From NCBI GenBank assembly GCA_023053575.1, contig JAKZAP010000010.1, positions 21,946,628 to 22,010,627 of the forward strand: a DNA stretch of 64,000 bases. Direction: 5' to 3'. Made by a program: the position numbers and the translations under genes. Source of the stretch: Branchinecta lynchi. Taxonomy: Eukaryota > Arthropoda > Branchiopoda > Anostraca > Branchinectidae. Positions 33,780 through 41,262 of the stretch are shown here, in pieces (position 1 is the stretch's first letter; each line of letters opens with the position of its first letter). The notes beneath the pieces were generated by a model, which did not search any database, was not told the DNA's origin, and saw only the letters and a list, made by a program, of their open reading frames with translations.

Positions 33780-34020
33780 TGTTTCCCTTATTTTTCTCTC
33801 TTTGTCATTGAAAGTTGAAACCATTGGTAATTTTCCTCGTCTCCTTCCTTTTTCTTTACATAGAGTATTCATTTAGTTGATTCTGTTTGTTGTTTAACTA
33901 ATATCCGTTATTTCCCTGCCCTAGCAAGCACTTCTTTTGTGCTTTCCTGGCAGGAACGATAATTGTGTATTTTTTTTGTTTTTTAAAAATAAAGTCCAAT
34001 GAAACTGAAACTGAAATTGA
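33780..34020 (+). mobile_element. LINE 3' end with GAAACT-type tail
   Basis: Plus-strand end with AAAAATAAAGTCC followed by AATGAAACTGAAACTGAAA, a simple tail like those of CR1-type LINEs. No ORF. It meets the truncated 5' end of the previous element. Confidence 0.6.
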
Positions 34021-35209
34021 GGTGAGTGGAATAGTTGACGGAGGATTATAGGAAATTTGTCAGGGTTCTCATTCCGACTCCAGTTTCCATTCCGTTCACC
34101 CAGTCCATTAGTGTCGAGGTGCTCTTGAAGTGAGAGTAGTTCGTAGTGGCACTGGCTATTTCGTTATGTATTTTTTGTTATTGACTTAAAGGCCAACTAG
34201 GTCCACACAGAAAAATAACCAGAGATAACGTCAAACAAGACAATGACAAAAAAAGAAAAAAATCATCAACAAATACGCAAGAAAAAAGAATCGTCGGCAT
34301 ATTCGGGTAAGGTGTTCTGTAGATGCAGGTGGGGGATCGTTGATTTTAGTATTGAACGGGGTTGGTCTTAGGACTGTTTCTTGTGGGATTTCACTCAGTA
34401 TTGGAATAGTACTGGAACATTACCTCCTCATCCGCTGTCCCGAAGACACGGTCTCGTTGTTTACTCCCACCAAGGAAGTTGTGCGTCGATACCGCAACTA
34501 GGGAGTCGATAGAGCAGTATTCGATGCGCCACAGGCGTTTGCCATTTCCGTATGGGCAGGGACCCATAAATTTCCTGTAATGACTCACCATACAGGGGGC
34601 AATAAGAGATTTCTGATGCGCTCTTGACCGAGCGTCAGATAGTTCGAGAAATACCCACGGGGAAATACCCAACTATCCAGATAAACAAAATTTTTCGCAG
34701 CTGTTGTGCTGAACTAGGAGTATTTCTCTGTAATGGAAGAGTATCCTGGATCTTTTGTCCTAGCTATCTGAGCAAGAACGCCGATTCCACCCAAGCGGAA
34801 TTTTTGGAGACGAGGTGAGGCTCGGGCAACATAGCAACATAGAAGCATAGGAAATGACAAGCCCCCTGAATGGCGACTCATTACAGGAAAGTTATGGGTC
34901 CCTGGTATGGGCCACATCAACTGGTATAGCATGCTTCAGTAGGTCTCACGTTCTCGTTATCATAGGAATGCTCATGACTTGTAAAGTGTTACGCGAAGTT
35001 CGGGGAAATGAATGGTTCAGCCCCCACAAAATTGTTTTTAACTCCTTAATTATTTCCTTGAACTTGTGGAAAAACGCTCACGTCAGTTTTCTCTGGTTGT
35101 CTACAGATCTACTCCTTCCATTTCTGAATTACGATAAAAGAAATACCTGATATCCACTAGTTCCTTTCGTACGGTACCCGGTACCTGGGTTTACCATTCG
35201 TCATACTTT
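34021..35209. other. Unassigned, containing a large imperfect inverted repeat
   Basis: Arms at about 34556-34604 and 34862-34912 share GGGACCCATAA, TTTCCTGTAATGA and CAGGGGGC in opposite orientation, about 260 bp apart. It may be a foldback or MITE; ends are not clear. The frame at 34672-34391 is not recognisable. Confidence 0.5.
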
Positions 35210-35235
35210 GGTTGCGTTCCCCAAACTTACCAATG
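35210..35235. mobile_element. Left 26 bp of a small element interrupted by the Polinton
   Basis: Starts GGTTGCGTTCCCC. Its partner end, GGGAACGCAACC, is at 49152-49163, on the other side of the Polinton. The last 6 bp are the Polinton target duplication. Confidence 0.7.
35230..35235. repeat. Polinton target-site duplication, left
   Basis: CCAATG, identical to 48914-48919. A 6-bp duplication is diagnostic of Maverick/Polinton integration. Confidence 0.95.
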
Positions 35236-35866
35236 AGTAGTATATAAAGCCGGGTTCTACTCCACCCTCCCCCCAATTTCAAAACCCCATTTTAACATCA
35301 ATTTCTTAAACTTTAACATCCTTTTTACCAAATTACCCCCCTTTTTAAGAACATTTTTATTTTCTTACTTCCAAAATAAAGGATACAAGAAATGAGAATA
35401 TTACCCTTTACTACATATAAAATACTACAATATACTACTACTTCTTTTTTTTACATTTTTCATTTTTTATTCAAATATTACTGAGTAAACAGTTCTAAAT
35501 CCACATATGTTTCTTTGTTCTTGTTTTCGCGTACAATAGGCTGCAAAACCAGATTTTTCTTTAAAAGTAATTCGTTAGCAATGGCATTATATTTCTGTGT
35601 TATAAACAAATCACAGGGTTTGTCATTATGATTAATAACTACAACCAACTTATCACCATATTTTGTCTTAGCAATTCTCATTTTAACGATAGTATATTTC
35701 AATCCTAGAACTAGTTCTTCTTTCCTGATTGTCTCATTGTATTTATTCATTCTGATTGTATTCAAGACTTCCTTTGTGGACTCCATTTATTAGGGGATGA
35801 TTTTATTAAATAAAAATCCAGACTCACAAACTCACATACATATTTTTATTGATAATATCTAATGTA
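35236..35866. repeat. Polinton left terminal inverted repeat
   Basis: 631 bp, complementary to 48283-48913. It includes the whole 102-residue ORF and the last 14 codons of the major capsid gene, after which identity stops abruptly. Confidence 0.95.
35478..35786 (-). CDS. Unrecognised TIR-encoded protein, left copy
   Basis: 102 residues, reading outward toward the left end. Not recognised with confidence. The protein is mixed, with a strand-rich centre (KYTIVKMRIAKTKYGDKLVVV, then DLFITQKYNAIANELLL), which reminds me of small OB-fold single-strand DNA-binding proteins. That is only an impression; such a role would suit a TIR gene of a protein-primed replicon. The start ATG lies in the element-wide box ending CCCCTAATAAATG. 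Stop TAA at 35480-35478. The same protein is encoded at 48363-48671. Confidence 0.85.
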   Translation of the reverse strand: MESTKEVLNTIRMNKYNETIRKEELVLGLKYTIVKMRIAKTKYGDKLVVVINHNDKPCDLFITQKYNAIANELLLKKNLVLQPIVRENKNKETYVDLELFTQ

Positions 35867-37206
35867 GCTTTTCTTTCATAATATATAACACAGTAAATAT
35901 TATATGGTACAGGCTGAGCGTGTTTTAATGTTAAACTTATTTCAATATCAGCAGTTGTTCCATTATAAATATTTGACTCGTGTTTGGAAACATCGAAACA
36001 GAATAGTGGATATACTTCTTTAAATTCTTCTATACTAACAACACTACCAGTATCAAATGCTAATTGCTTATAGCCCAAATGTATGAACCTATTGTAAAGA
36101 TTTGAGTATTTACATTTCTCATCGCTAAAGTCGCATTTGAGTGGTTCTTCAGGATATTTATCCCCATTAATTCTAAGTTCTATGTCTGTTAAATTCATAT
36201 GATCAAACACCATATTATTCATTAATTGATTGTTATGCTTTTCATTTTTCTGTAACATCACAACGATTTTTGTAGGACTATTTCTCTCAGACACAACTTT
36301 CCAGGTGTGCTCCTTATTCTGACTAACATCACTTTTATAACTATTACATGCTTCCCACATCAGATTATGCTTTTTATCCTTAGCAAGATCCTTTTCTAAT
36401 TCACTCATCATTTCGATACTAGGAGCTACAATAGGGATCTTCCAGGATAAATACTCGATTACTACTTTGAAATTAGTATTTCCATTTCTTATAATCATGT
36501 TGTTATCATCATTTCTTCTTAGAAATAATTTATGCGATGCACCTCTGAAGAATCGTTTGTTTCCTTTCAGAAATCCAAACAATTCTGATAATGGTAAATA
36601 CATATTTACTAATTTACTGCTCTTTGTTCTGTTATATCTTTTTTCAAATCCTTTATTATAATTATTATTATTTCTCAAACTGACTGTTCCACCCCCTGCT
36701 GCAGCCCCTGCAGCCCCTGCAGCCCCTGCTACTACTGGAGTTGCAGTAAACGAAGCAATAACAGGATTAATTTCTTTTCCTTGATTATAATCCTTATACC
36801 AGAAATGATTTTTTGCTGCACTTCTAGAATAATCATCAGAGTATTCAATCAACTTTGTAACGGTAGTTGTAATACCAACATGATTAATTTTTTCAACCGA
36901 TTCATCGTTTATTACATATTCAGCGGTACTGAATAAATTAAATCCATTGTTCGTCAAAGTAGCAATATCGGTTGCAGCTATATTATCTCCATTTTCTTTC
37001 ACTATTCTTACACTAACATCAAGATAACTTTCACTTGGATAAAACCAGGAATCTAATTTCTTCGTTACGAATTCAAACTCTGATTTATTAGATACATTCA
37101 CATCTGTTTCTCGAATTTCTTTAAATTCGTATTTTACCACTGTATCATCCACAAGCGGTTCGTCAAATATATTCCATTGCGGACTGATAACTTTATTTAC
37201 TGCCAT
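35824..37206 (-). CDS. Major capsid protein (double jelly roll)
   Basis: 460 residues. The N-terminal region has the recurrent Polinton MCP pattern: a W-x-P-SE-YLDVSVRI strand, then LTNNGFNLFSTAEYVINDES, VEKINHVGITT and YSDDYSRSAAKNHFWY. Known family proteins form the icosahedral shell from trimers of double jelly rolls. Residues about 165-175 are a low-complexity alanine/glycine loop encoded by GCAGCCCCT-type repeats. Start in TTATATAAATG; 30 bp separate it from the next ORF. The last 14 codons lie in the TIR and are therefore duplicated at the right end without the rest of the gene. Confidence 0.9.
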   Translation of the reverse strand: MAVNKVISPQWNIFDEPLVDDTVVKYEFKEIRETDVNVSNKSEFEFVTKKLDSWFYPSESYLDVSVRIVKENGDNIAATDIATLTNNGFNLFSTAEYVINDESVEKINHVGITTTVTKLIEYSDDYSRSAAKNHFWYKDYNQGKEINPVIASFTATPVVAGAAGAAGAAAGGGTVSLRNNNNYNKGFEKRYNRTKSSKLVNMYLPLSELFGFLKGNKRFFRGASHKLFLRRNDDNNMIIRNGNTNFKVVIEYLSWKIPIVAPSIEMMSELEKDLAKDKKHNLMWEACNSYKSDVSQNKEHTWKVVSERNSPTKIVVMLQKNEKHNNQLMNNMVFDHMNLTDIELRINGDKYPEEPLKCDFSDEKCKYSNLYNRFIHLGYKQLAFDTGSVVSIEEFKEVYPLFCFDVSKHESNIYNGTTADIEISLTLKHAQPVPYNIYCVIYYERKATLDIINKNMYVSL

Positions 37207-37236
37207 TTATATAAGAAAGAAATTATTAAATAAAAC

Positions 37237-37593
37237 TTATTTCAGAATCTTTAATCCATTACCAGTCATTAACGTTTTGATCAAGTCCTGACTTCTTTGA
37301 TTTAAAATCCTTTTATTTGTACCGATAAGATCCTTCATCGATTTTTTGTTTCCAATTACATCAATGAGTTCCTTCTTGTTTACATTGATCAGATCTTTCC
37401 CATATTCTATTGCTCTGTTTTTCAACAACTCAAATCTCGGTTTAATAATATTATTATACATTGACATAGCCCCATCTTTTATTTGTTTTGCTGACGTTTG
37501 AAATAACTGGGAATTAACAATGTTTTTGAATACACTACCGATTCCACTTCCATACTGCTTTTTATAAAGTAATCGCTTATTATTAATCAACAT
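37237..37593 (-). CDS. Small basic virion-type protein, unrecognised
   Basis: 118 residues, lysine/asparagine-rich. It sits between the two capsid genes, where Polintons often carry minor virion proteins. Two GXG sites stand out: QYGSGIG at residues 13-19 and MTGNG at 109-113. The second fits the (M/I/L)XGX-G cleavage consensus of adenovirus-type proteases, which suggests a precursor trimmed at both ends. Start in CCTATAAATG. No enzymatic motif. A pVI- or pX-like role is inference only. Confidence 0.8.
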   Translation of the reverse strand: MLINNKRLLYKKQYGSGIGSVFKNIVNSQLFQTSAKQIKDGAMSMYNNIIKPRFELLKNRAIEYGKDLINVNKKELIDVIGNKKSMKDLIGTNKRILNQRSQDLIKTLMTGNGLKILK

Positions 37594-37625
37594 TTATAGG
37601 TAAATAATTTTATTTCACTAATCCT

Positions 37626-38348
37626 TTAAGCTTTTCTTAAATGCAGCACGTATCCAACGTTATCACCATTCAAATCGATAGGTCTTCCCAACTGATCAGT
37701 AATTGTCACTCTCAAGGAGTAAATAAAGTCTTTTGTATTAATAGGAAGGTAGATTAATTGTCTAGGATTCTCAACAATTTGACAACCCGGTTCTGTATTA
37801 GGAACAAATGTCCAAATGACATCTGATTTACTTTTGTTTACGATAGAACTGTTTACAAGAGAGCAGTGAATTTGTATTTTATCAACGCTTCTTGTTATAT
37901 TCGGAAGCTTTGTACCTTCATTGATTTTCTTAGATATCTCACTATCCTTCTCAAATCCTAAAATCTGACACAAGTCACTATTAAATCTAAACACATATTT
38001 TTCTTGTAATAGTATGACAAATCTCATAGATGCTGGATTGGATGAAATTACAATAGGACATTTATCTTTTGGGGTATCAAAATACTGACACAAAAAATAA
38101 TTCAAACAATCATCGTTATACATCCCATTAGGAATAGTAACATTCATCCATTCTGTTGCATTATTATCTTCACCTTTCCTGTATTGAAATGTATTATTTC
38201 CAAATTTATCACTTATATTATGCCATGAATACCACAAAGTACACTGATTCAAACCTATTTCATAATCCCAATTACGATTCAATTCGATTGGTTGACTAAA
38301 TGTTATATCAATGATACTTTCATTACCTTCAATGTTTAACAACACCAT
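37626..38348 (-). CDS. Minor capsid protein (penton-like, single jelly roll)
   Basis: 240 residues. The N-terminal block ELNRNWDYEIGLNQCTLWYS followed by WHNISDKFGNNTF and a W-NVTIPNGMYNDDCLN stretch is the recognisable pattern of the Polinton minor capsid protein, thought to occupy the fivefold vertices. Start in TTTCTAATAAATG, of which part overlaps the stop of the upstream 274-residue ORF; only 3 bp separate the two. Confidence 0.88.
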   Translation of the reverse strand: MVLLNIEGNESIIDITFSQPIELNRNWDYEIGLNQCTLWYSWHNISDKFGNNTFQYRKGEDNNATEWMNVTIPNGMYNDDCLNYFLCQYFDTPKDKCPIVISSNPASMRFVILLQEKYVFRFNSDLCQILGFEKDSEISKKINEGTKLPNITRSVDKIQIHCSLVNSSIVNKSKSDVIWTFVPNTEPGCQIVENPRQLIYLPINTKDFIYSLRVTITDQLGRPIDLNGDNVGYVLHLRKA

Positions 38349-38351
38349 TTA

Positions 38352-39176
38352 TTAGAAATAATTTTTATATATTGAATTGTAATTTCTCTTCGTAAGAAAT
38401 TTATTTCGCATTAACGAATCCAAAATATCAATAGCTTCATTTCTCACCTCATCAGATGTATTTCCGTTTACTCTGCTACCTATCAAAGTGTATAATTTTG
38501 AAATCATTTCATCACAGTTCATAAATATTCCAGTTCCTTTTTGTCTGATAAAGGGTATACTAGATTGAATTTTTCTTAATCTATCCTTATAGTCTTGTAT
38601 AAATAAAATAATTTTATCATACTTACTAGAACTATAACTTTTACTTTTCAGACCACCATAACTTTGACTTATCGGTGTTAATTCAGCCAAAGCATCTTCT
38701 ATATTCTCTGGGTTATCATAATAAAAATGAGGCATCTCAAAATATTCCCCTTCATATCTTCTATGATTATCTCTATATTTCACATTAAGTGCTTTTAACA
38801 ACTCTTTATCAACACCTTCATTCAGATCAACAACTTTTATACTTGTTGGAGATGCTTCTAAAGCGGTTGACTGCATTTCTACCCCTGAAACTGGAAGCTG
38901 ATATGGTTGATTAGTTTCACCTATCTGGAGAAGCCTTGTTCTTGAACTATCATCACCTTCCTGTAGTTTATTTATGATCATTTCAGTGTTCTCTTGTAAT
39001 TTTTTGATGGTATCTTTAGTGTTTTCTTTTTGTGCTATAATAACTGGAGCGTTTAATTCTGAAGCATATTCCCGAAATCCTGCCTTCTCCATCTCATTTT
39101 GTTGAACCTTGCTTCTCTGAATTTCTCTGTTCTTCACTATATCCGATAACATATCACTCAAGCGTCTTGAATCCAT
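38352..39176 (-). CDS. Unrecognised structural-type protein with coiled coil
   Basis: 274 residues. Residues about 1-75 are charged and helical (IVKNREIQRSKVQQNEM; KENTKDTIKKLQENTEMI), likely coiled coil. The C-terminal third contains QKGTGIF (around residue 213), near the adenain cleavage pattern, then a helical end. No enzyme motif. It lies between the integrase and minor capsid genes, so a virion scaffold or internal protein is plausible but unproven. Start in TGTATATAAATG. Confidence 0.78.
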   Translation of the reverse strand: MDSRRLSDMLSDIVKNREIQRSKVQQNEMEKAGFREYASELNAPVIIAQKENTKDTIKKLQENTEMIINKLQEGDDSSRTRLLQIGETNQPYQLPVSGVEMQSTALEASPTSIKVVDLNEGVDKELLKALNVKYRDNHRRYEGEYFEMPHFYYDNPENIEDALAELTPISQSYGGLKSKSYSSSKYDKIILFIQDYKDRLRKIQSSIPFIRQKGTGIFMNCDEMISKLYTLIGSRVNGNTSDEVRNEAIDILDSLMRNKFLTKRNYNSIYKNYF

Positions 39177-39192
39177 TTATATACAAGTAATT

Positions 39193-40179
39193 TTATTTCA
39201 TAATAAATTTTGAAAGTTCTTTTTCATAAAACCCTCCTTGAATTAATTCCCCACTTTTGTCAGATATTTCATAAGTAATGGGAATGGTAGGTCTGATGGT
39301 TGCTATCTGAAATACTTCATCCGTATAATTAGGTAAATATCCTTTATCGAAAATACTTTTTTCTTTTTTAATTCTGACTAAATCCCCTACTTTGACTTTG
39401 TGACTCTGTGAGTTTCCTGTGATTTTGTAGTCATCTACTGGAGGAAACAGAGCACTAAAAACCTTTTTCTGATTAACCTTTTTACTAGCATCAACTGGTT
39501 TCATTTGTATTGAGCGGTGATACGAGTTATTATAATTATTTACGAATACAGGTAAAATATCAATCCAATTAGTAGTGTTATTGTGAGTGAAATATTTCCA
39601 TAACTTTTCTTTTAGCGTTCTGTTGAATCGTTCTACAATTTGCGCTTTCAATTCGCTTTCAGATGCAAACCAGTGTATGCCGTTATTTTTCAAAAAAGTT
39701 TGAACATTTCTCATAACAAATTCCTTACCTTTATCAGTTTGTAGTTTCTTAGGAATTCTTTCTTTAAATATAACACTGAATGCTTTTATTATTTCAGCAC
39801 CCGTTTTGTCTTTCAGAGGGATACACCAAGCATATTTACTAAAGCAATCAATAACAGTTAAAATGTAATTTGTTTTATTATTTTCTTTTTTATATTTCTG
39901 CATGTCAACTAAATCAGCTTGCCATTGCTCATCAACATAGTGAACATACACTCGCCTCCTTTCAAAGTTATGATAGGAAGGTTTGTGTAACGTATACACA
40001 TTCTCATTTTGCAACACATTTTTTATTTTATCCTTGGAAACCTTAACACCATTTTCTTTTAATTTTCTGTAAATATCATCCACACCTGAATAATTAGAAT
40101 AATACGTCTTTAAAATATCTGTTTCTGCGTTGAGGTTTTTTTTAAAAAGCGATTTTTCCTCGATCCGCAAATAACACAA
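39193..40179 (-). CDS. Retroviral-type integrase, probably made by -1 frameshift
   Basis: DDE-family (rve) integrase that would insert the element with 6-bp duplications. Numbered from the codon at 40179, catalytic residues are D89 (QADLVDM), D149 (LQTDKGKEF) and E183 (KAQIVERFNRTLK). An N-terminal helical zone has YYSNYSGVDDIYRKL, and a C-terminal SH3/chromo-like part has VKVGDLVRIKKEK. There is no ATG at the 5' end: the first codon listed is TTG, and the frame opens only eight codons earlier, after a TAA. The 5' part overlaps the zinc-ribbon ORF, to which this frame is -1. The overlap holds T TTA AAA AAA (40146-40137), and integrase similarity starts just after it. Confidence 0.93.
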   Translation of the reverse strand: MCYLRIEEKSLFKKNLNAETDILKTYYSNYSGVDDIYRKLKENGVKVSKDKIKNVLQNENVYTLHKPSYHNFERRRVYVHYVDEQWQADLVDMQKYKKENNKTNYILTVIDCFSKYAWCIPLKDKTGAEIIKAFSVIFKERIPKKLQTDKGKEFVMRNVQTFLKNNGIHWFASESELKAQIVERFNRTLKEKLWKYFTHNNTTNWIDILPVFVNNYNNSYHRSIQMKPVDASKKVNQKKVFSALFPPVDDYKITGNSQSHKVKVGDLVRIKKEKSIFDKGYLPNYTDEVFQIATIRPTIPITYEISDKSGELIQGGFYEKELSKFIMK

Positions 40180-40277
40180 TTCCCTTTCAGCATTGGAACA
40201 TTATTTTTTTGTGACACTGCCTTAAACATTGATTCAGTGTCAGTGCTCTTTTTACATTTCATACAATAAATCTCCAT
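40110..40277 (-). CDS. Zinc-ribbon protein, 55 residues (DUF5679-like)
   Basis: A short ORF, missed by length-based calls, with two CX2C knuckles: YCMKCKKSTDTES (C5, C8) and CVICGSRKNRF (C34, C37). This matches the small zinc ribbon found in Polintons and large DNA viruses (DUF5679-type). Start ATG at 40277 in the consensus box TTTCTAATAAATG, with a 17-bp gap from the protease stop. The end KKTSTQKQIF is reached only if the ribosome does not slip; slipping -1 at 40146-40137 would fuse the ribbon to the integrase. Fusion would give an N-terminal zinc domain, as retroviral integrases have. Confidence 0.88.
   Translation of the reverse strand: MEIYCMKCKKSTDTESMFKAVSQKNNVPMLKGNCVICGSRKNRFLKKTSTQKQIF
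40137..40146 (-). promoter_or_regulatory. Putative -1 frameshift site, zinc ribbon to integrase
   Basis: On the minus strand, TTTAAAAAAA in zinc-ribbon frame reads T TTA AAA AAA, giving two overlapping slippery heptamers (T TTA AAA and A AAA AAA). A -1 slip enters the integrase frame exactly. I see no strong downstream stem-loop by eye. Confidence 0.6.
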
Positions 40278-40294
40278 TTATTAGAAAACAATTT

Positions 40295-40639
40295 TTATAA
40301 ACGAAAAGCTACCAACTTCAGTTTGCGCTTAATGTAGGAAATACAGTGAAGTCCACAGTTTAATTCATCTATATTTTGAACAGCAAGATTTTCATAAGCA
40401 ATTTTTTTCTTTGAAGTTTTTAGATATTTAACTATTTCTTTTCCCGGGGGAATACCGAAAGAATCAAAAAATTCTACATGGGGGTATTCAGGTAGATTAC
40501 AATAGGCAACCCAGTGAGTTCCAGGCATTCCGAGTTTATCATAATTAATGACACCGCATTCCGAATCGTTTATATGTTTGGGTAGCGTATCTAAAGAGAA
40601 CACACCTCTAAACTGTGGTATACTCCCTAATGCATCCAT
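40295..40639 (-). CDS. Adenain-type cysteine protease (C5), probably made by -1 frameshift
   Basis: The listed 114 residues contain the catalytic set of adenovirus-type maturation proteases: H42 (GTHWVAY), D59 (FFDSFG), Q88 and C95 (ELNCGLHC). It should process virion precursors. The first ATG (40639) has no consensus start box. The frame is open for at least 19 codons before it, and these encode a PLTNFDI stretch that fits the conserved N-terminal part of the family. That extension overlaps the AT-hook ORF, in its -1 frame, and begins right at A AAA AAC (40702-40696). A fusion product is therefore likely; translation from the ATG would yield a clipped enzyme. Confidence 0.92.
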   Translation of the reverse strand: MDALGSIPQFRGVFSLDTLPKHINDSECGVINYDKLGMPGTHWVAYCNLPEYPHVEFFDSFGIPPGKEIVKYLKTSKKKIAYENLAVQNIDELNCGLHCISYIKRKLKLVAFRL

Positions 40640-40662
40640 AATATCAAAATTGGTTAGAGGTC

Positions 40663-41232
40663 CTACTTTACTTTTGCTTCTTTTTTGATGTCCCCGTTTT
40701 TTGACTTCTTAGGTCTACCACGAACCCCATGACCGACAACTTTTTGCGTTCCAGGAAGTGTAAGCGCGCCACCTGTGTTGACATCATCGTTTTTTTCCTT
40801 CCTAGGCCTTCCACGTACCCCATTACCGGTAACTTTTTGTGTTCCAGGAAGTTTTAGCGCACCACCTGTGTTGGTCATTTTATCCATAATTTTCTTACCA
40901 GCGAATGAACCCAAAGCAGCAGCACCACTTGTTAAAGCTGCCTTACCAAGGGTAATTGCTAGCGGTATTAAAAATGGAAGTAATCCACCTTTTTGAATCG
41001 CTTCTCTCATCTGCTTGTATGATACATCAATATCACAACCCTTATTATTCATTTTACATGTTTCAATTTTATCAATTTGTCGTTTACTTAAAAGTAACTT
41101 GACTGGTTCTCGTTCATTTTGTCTACTATGACTAACACGTATCTGACATTTTTGTTTAGCATCAAAACATTTCTTCAGTTTTCCTTTCTGAAGCTTTGAC
41201 AAATAAACTGTATACTCCATTGTTTCAACCAT
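40663..41232 (-). CDS. AT-hook core-type protein with internal duplication
   Basis: 189 residues, basic. Features in order: KLLLSKRQIDKIE and DIDVSYKQMREAI, a pattern I associate with a common Polinton virion protein; QKGGLLPFLIP at about 80-90, opening a hydrophobic glycine/alanine segment to about 112; then a 31-residue tandem duplication (121-151 and 152-182), each half with NTGGAL, LPGTQKV and the AT-hook core RGRPRK or RGRPKK. AT-hooks bind the minor groove of AT-rich DNA. QKGG-L and NTGG-A resemble adenain cut sites. A DNA-packaging core protein is the best guess. Start in TTCCCTAATAAATG. Confidence 0.82.
   Translation of the reverse strand: MVETMEYTVYLSKLQKGKLKKCFDAKQKCQIRVSHSRQNEREPVKLLLSKRQIDKIETCKMNNKGCDIDVSYKQMREAIQKGGLLPFLIPLAITLGKAALTSGAAALGSFAGKKIMDKMTNTGGALKLPGTQKVTGNGVRGRPRKEKNDDVNTGGALTLPGTQKVVGHGVRGRPKKSKNGDIKKEAKVK
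40696..40702 (-). promoter_or_regulatory. Putative -1 frameshift site, AT-hook protein to protease
   Basis: The heptamer A AAA AAC, in frame as TCA AAA AAC at codons 177-179 of the AT-hook ORF. It is a canonical X XXY YYZ slippery sequence. Re-reading the final C puts the ribosome in the protease frame. Ten codons remain in the zero frame before TAG at 40665-40663. No obvious stimulatory hairpin. Confidence 0.62.
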
Positions 41233-41262
41233 TTATTAGGGAATTAATTTATCTTATAAAAT

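Noticed and set aside
34391..34672. Minus-strand 93-codon ORF as a host gene
   Set aside because: Overlaps an imperfect inverted repeat, has no recognisable domain and no good splice context.
40640..40760. Stem-loop stimulating the frameshift downstream of A AAA AAC
   Set aside because: By eye I found only weak pairing (for example around TAGGACCT), not enough to claim a stimulatory structure; a folding program would be needed.
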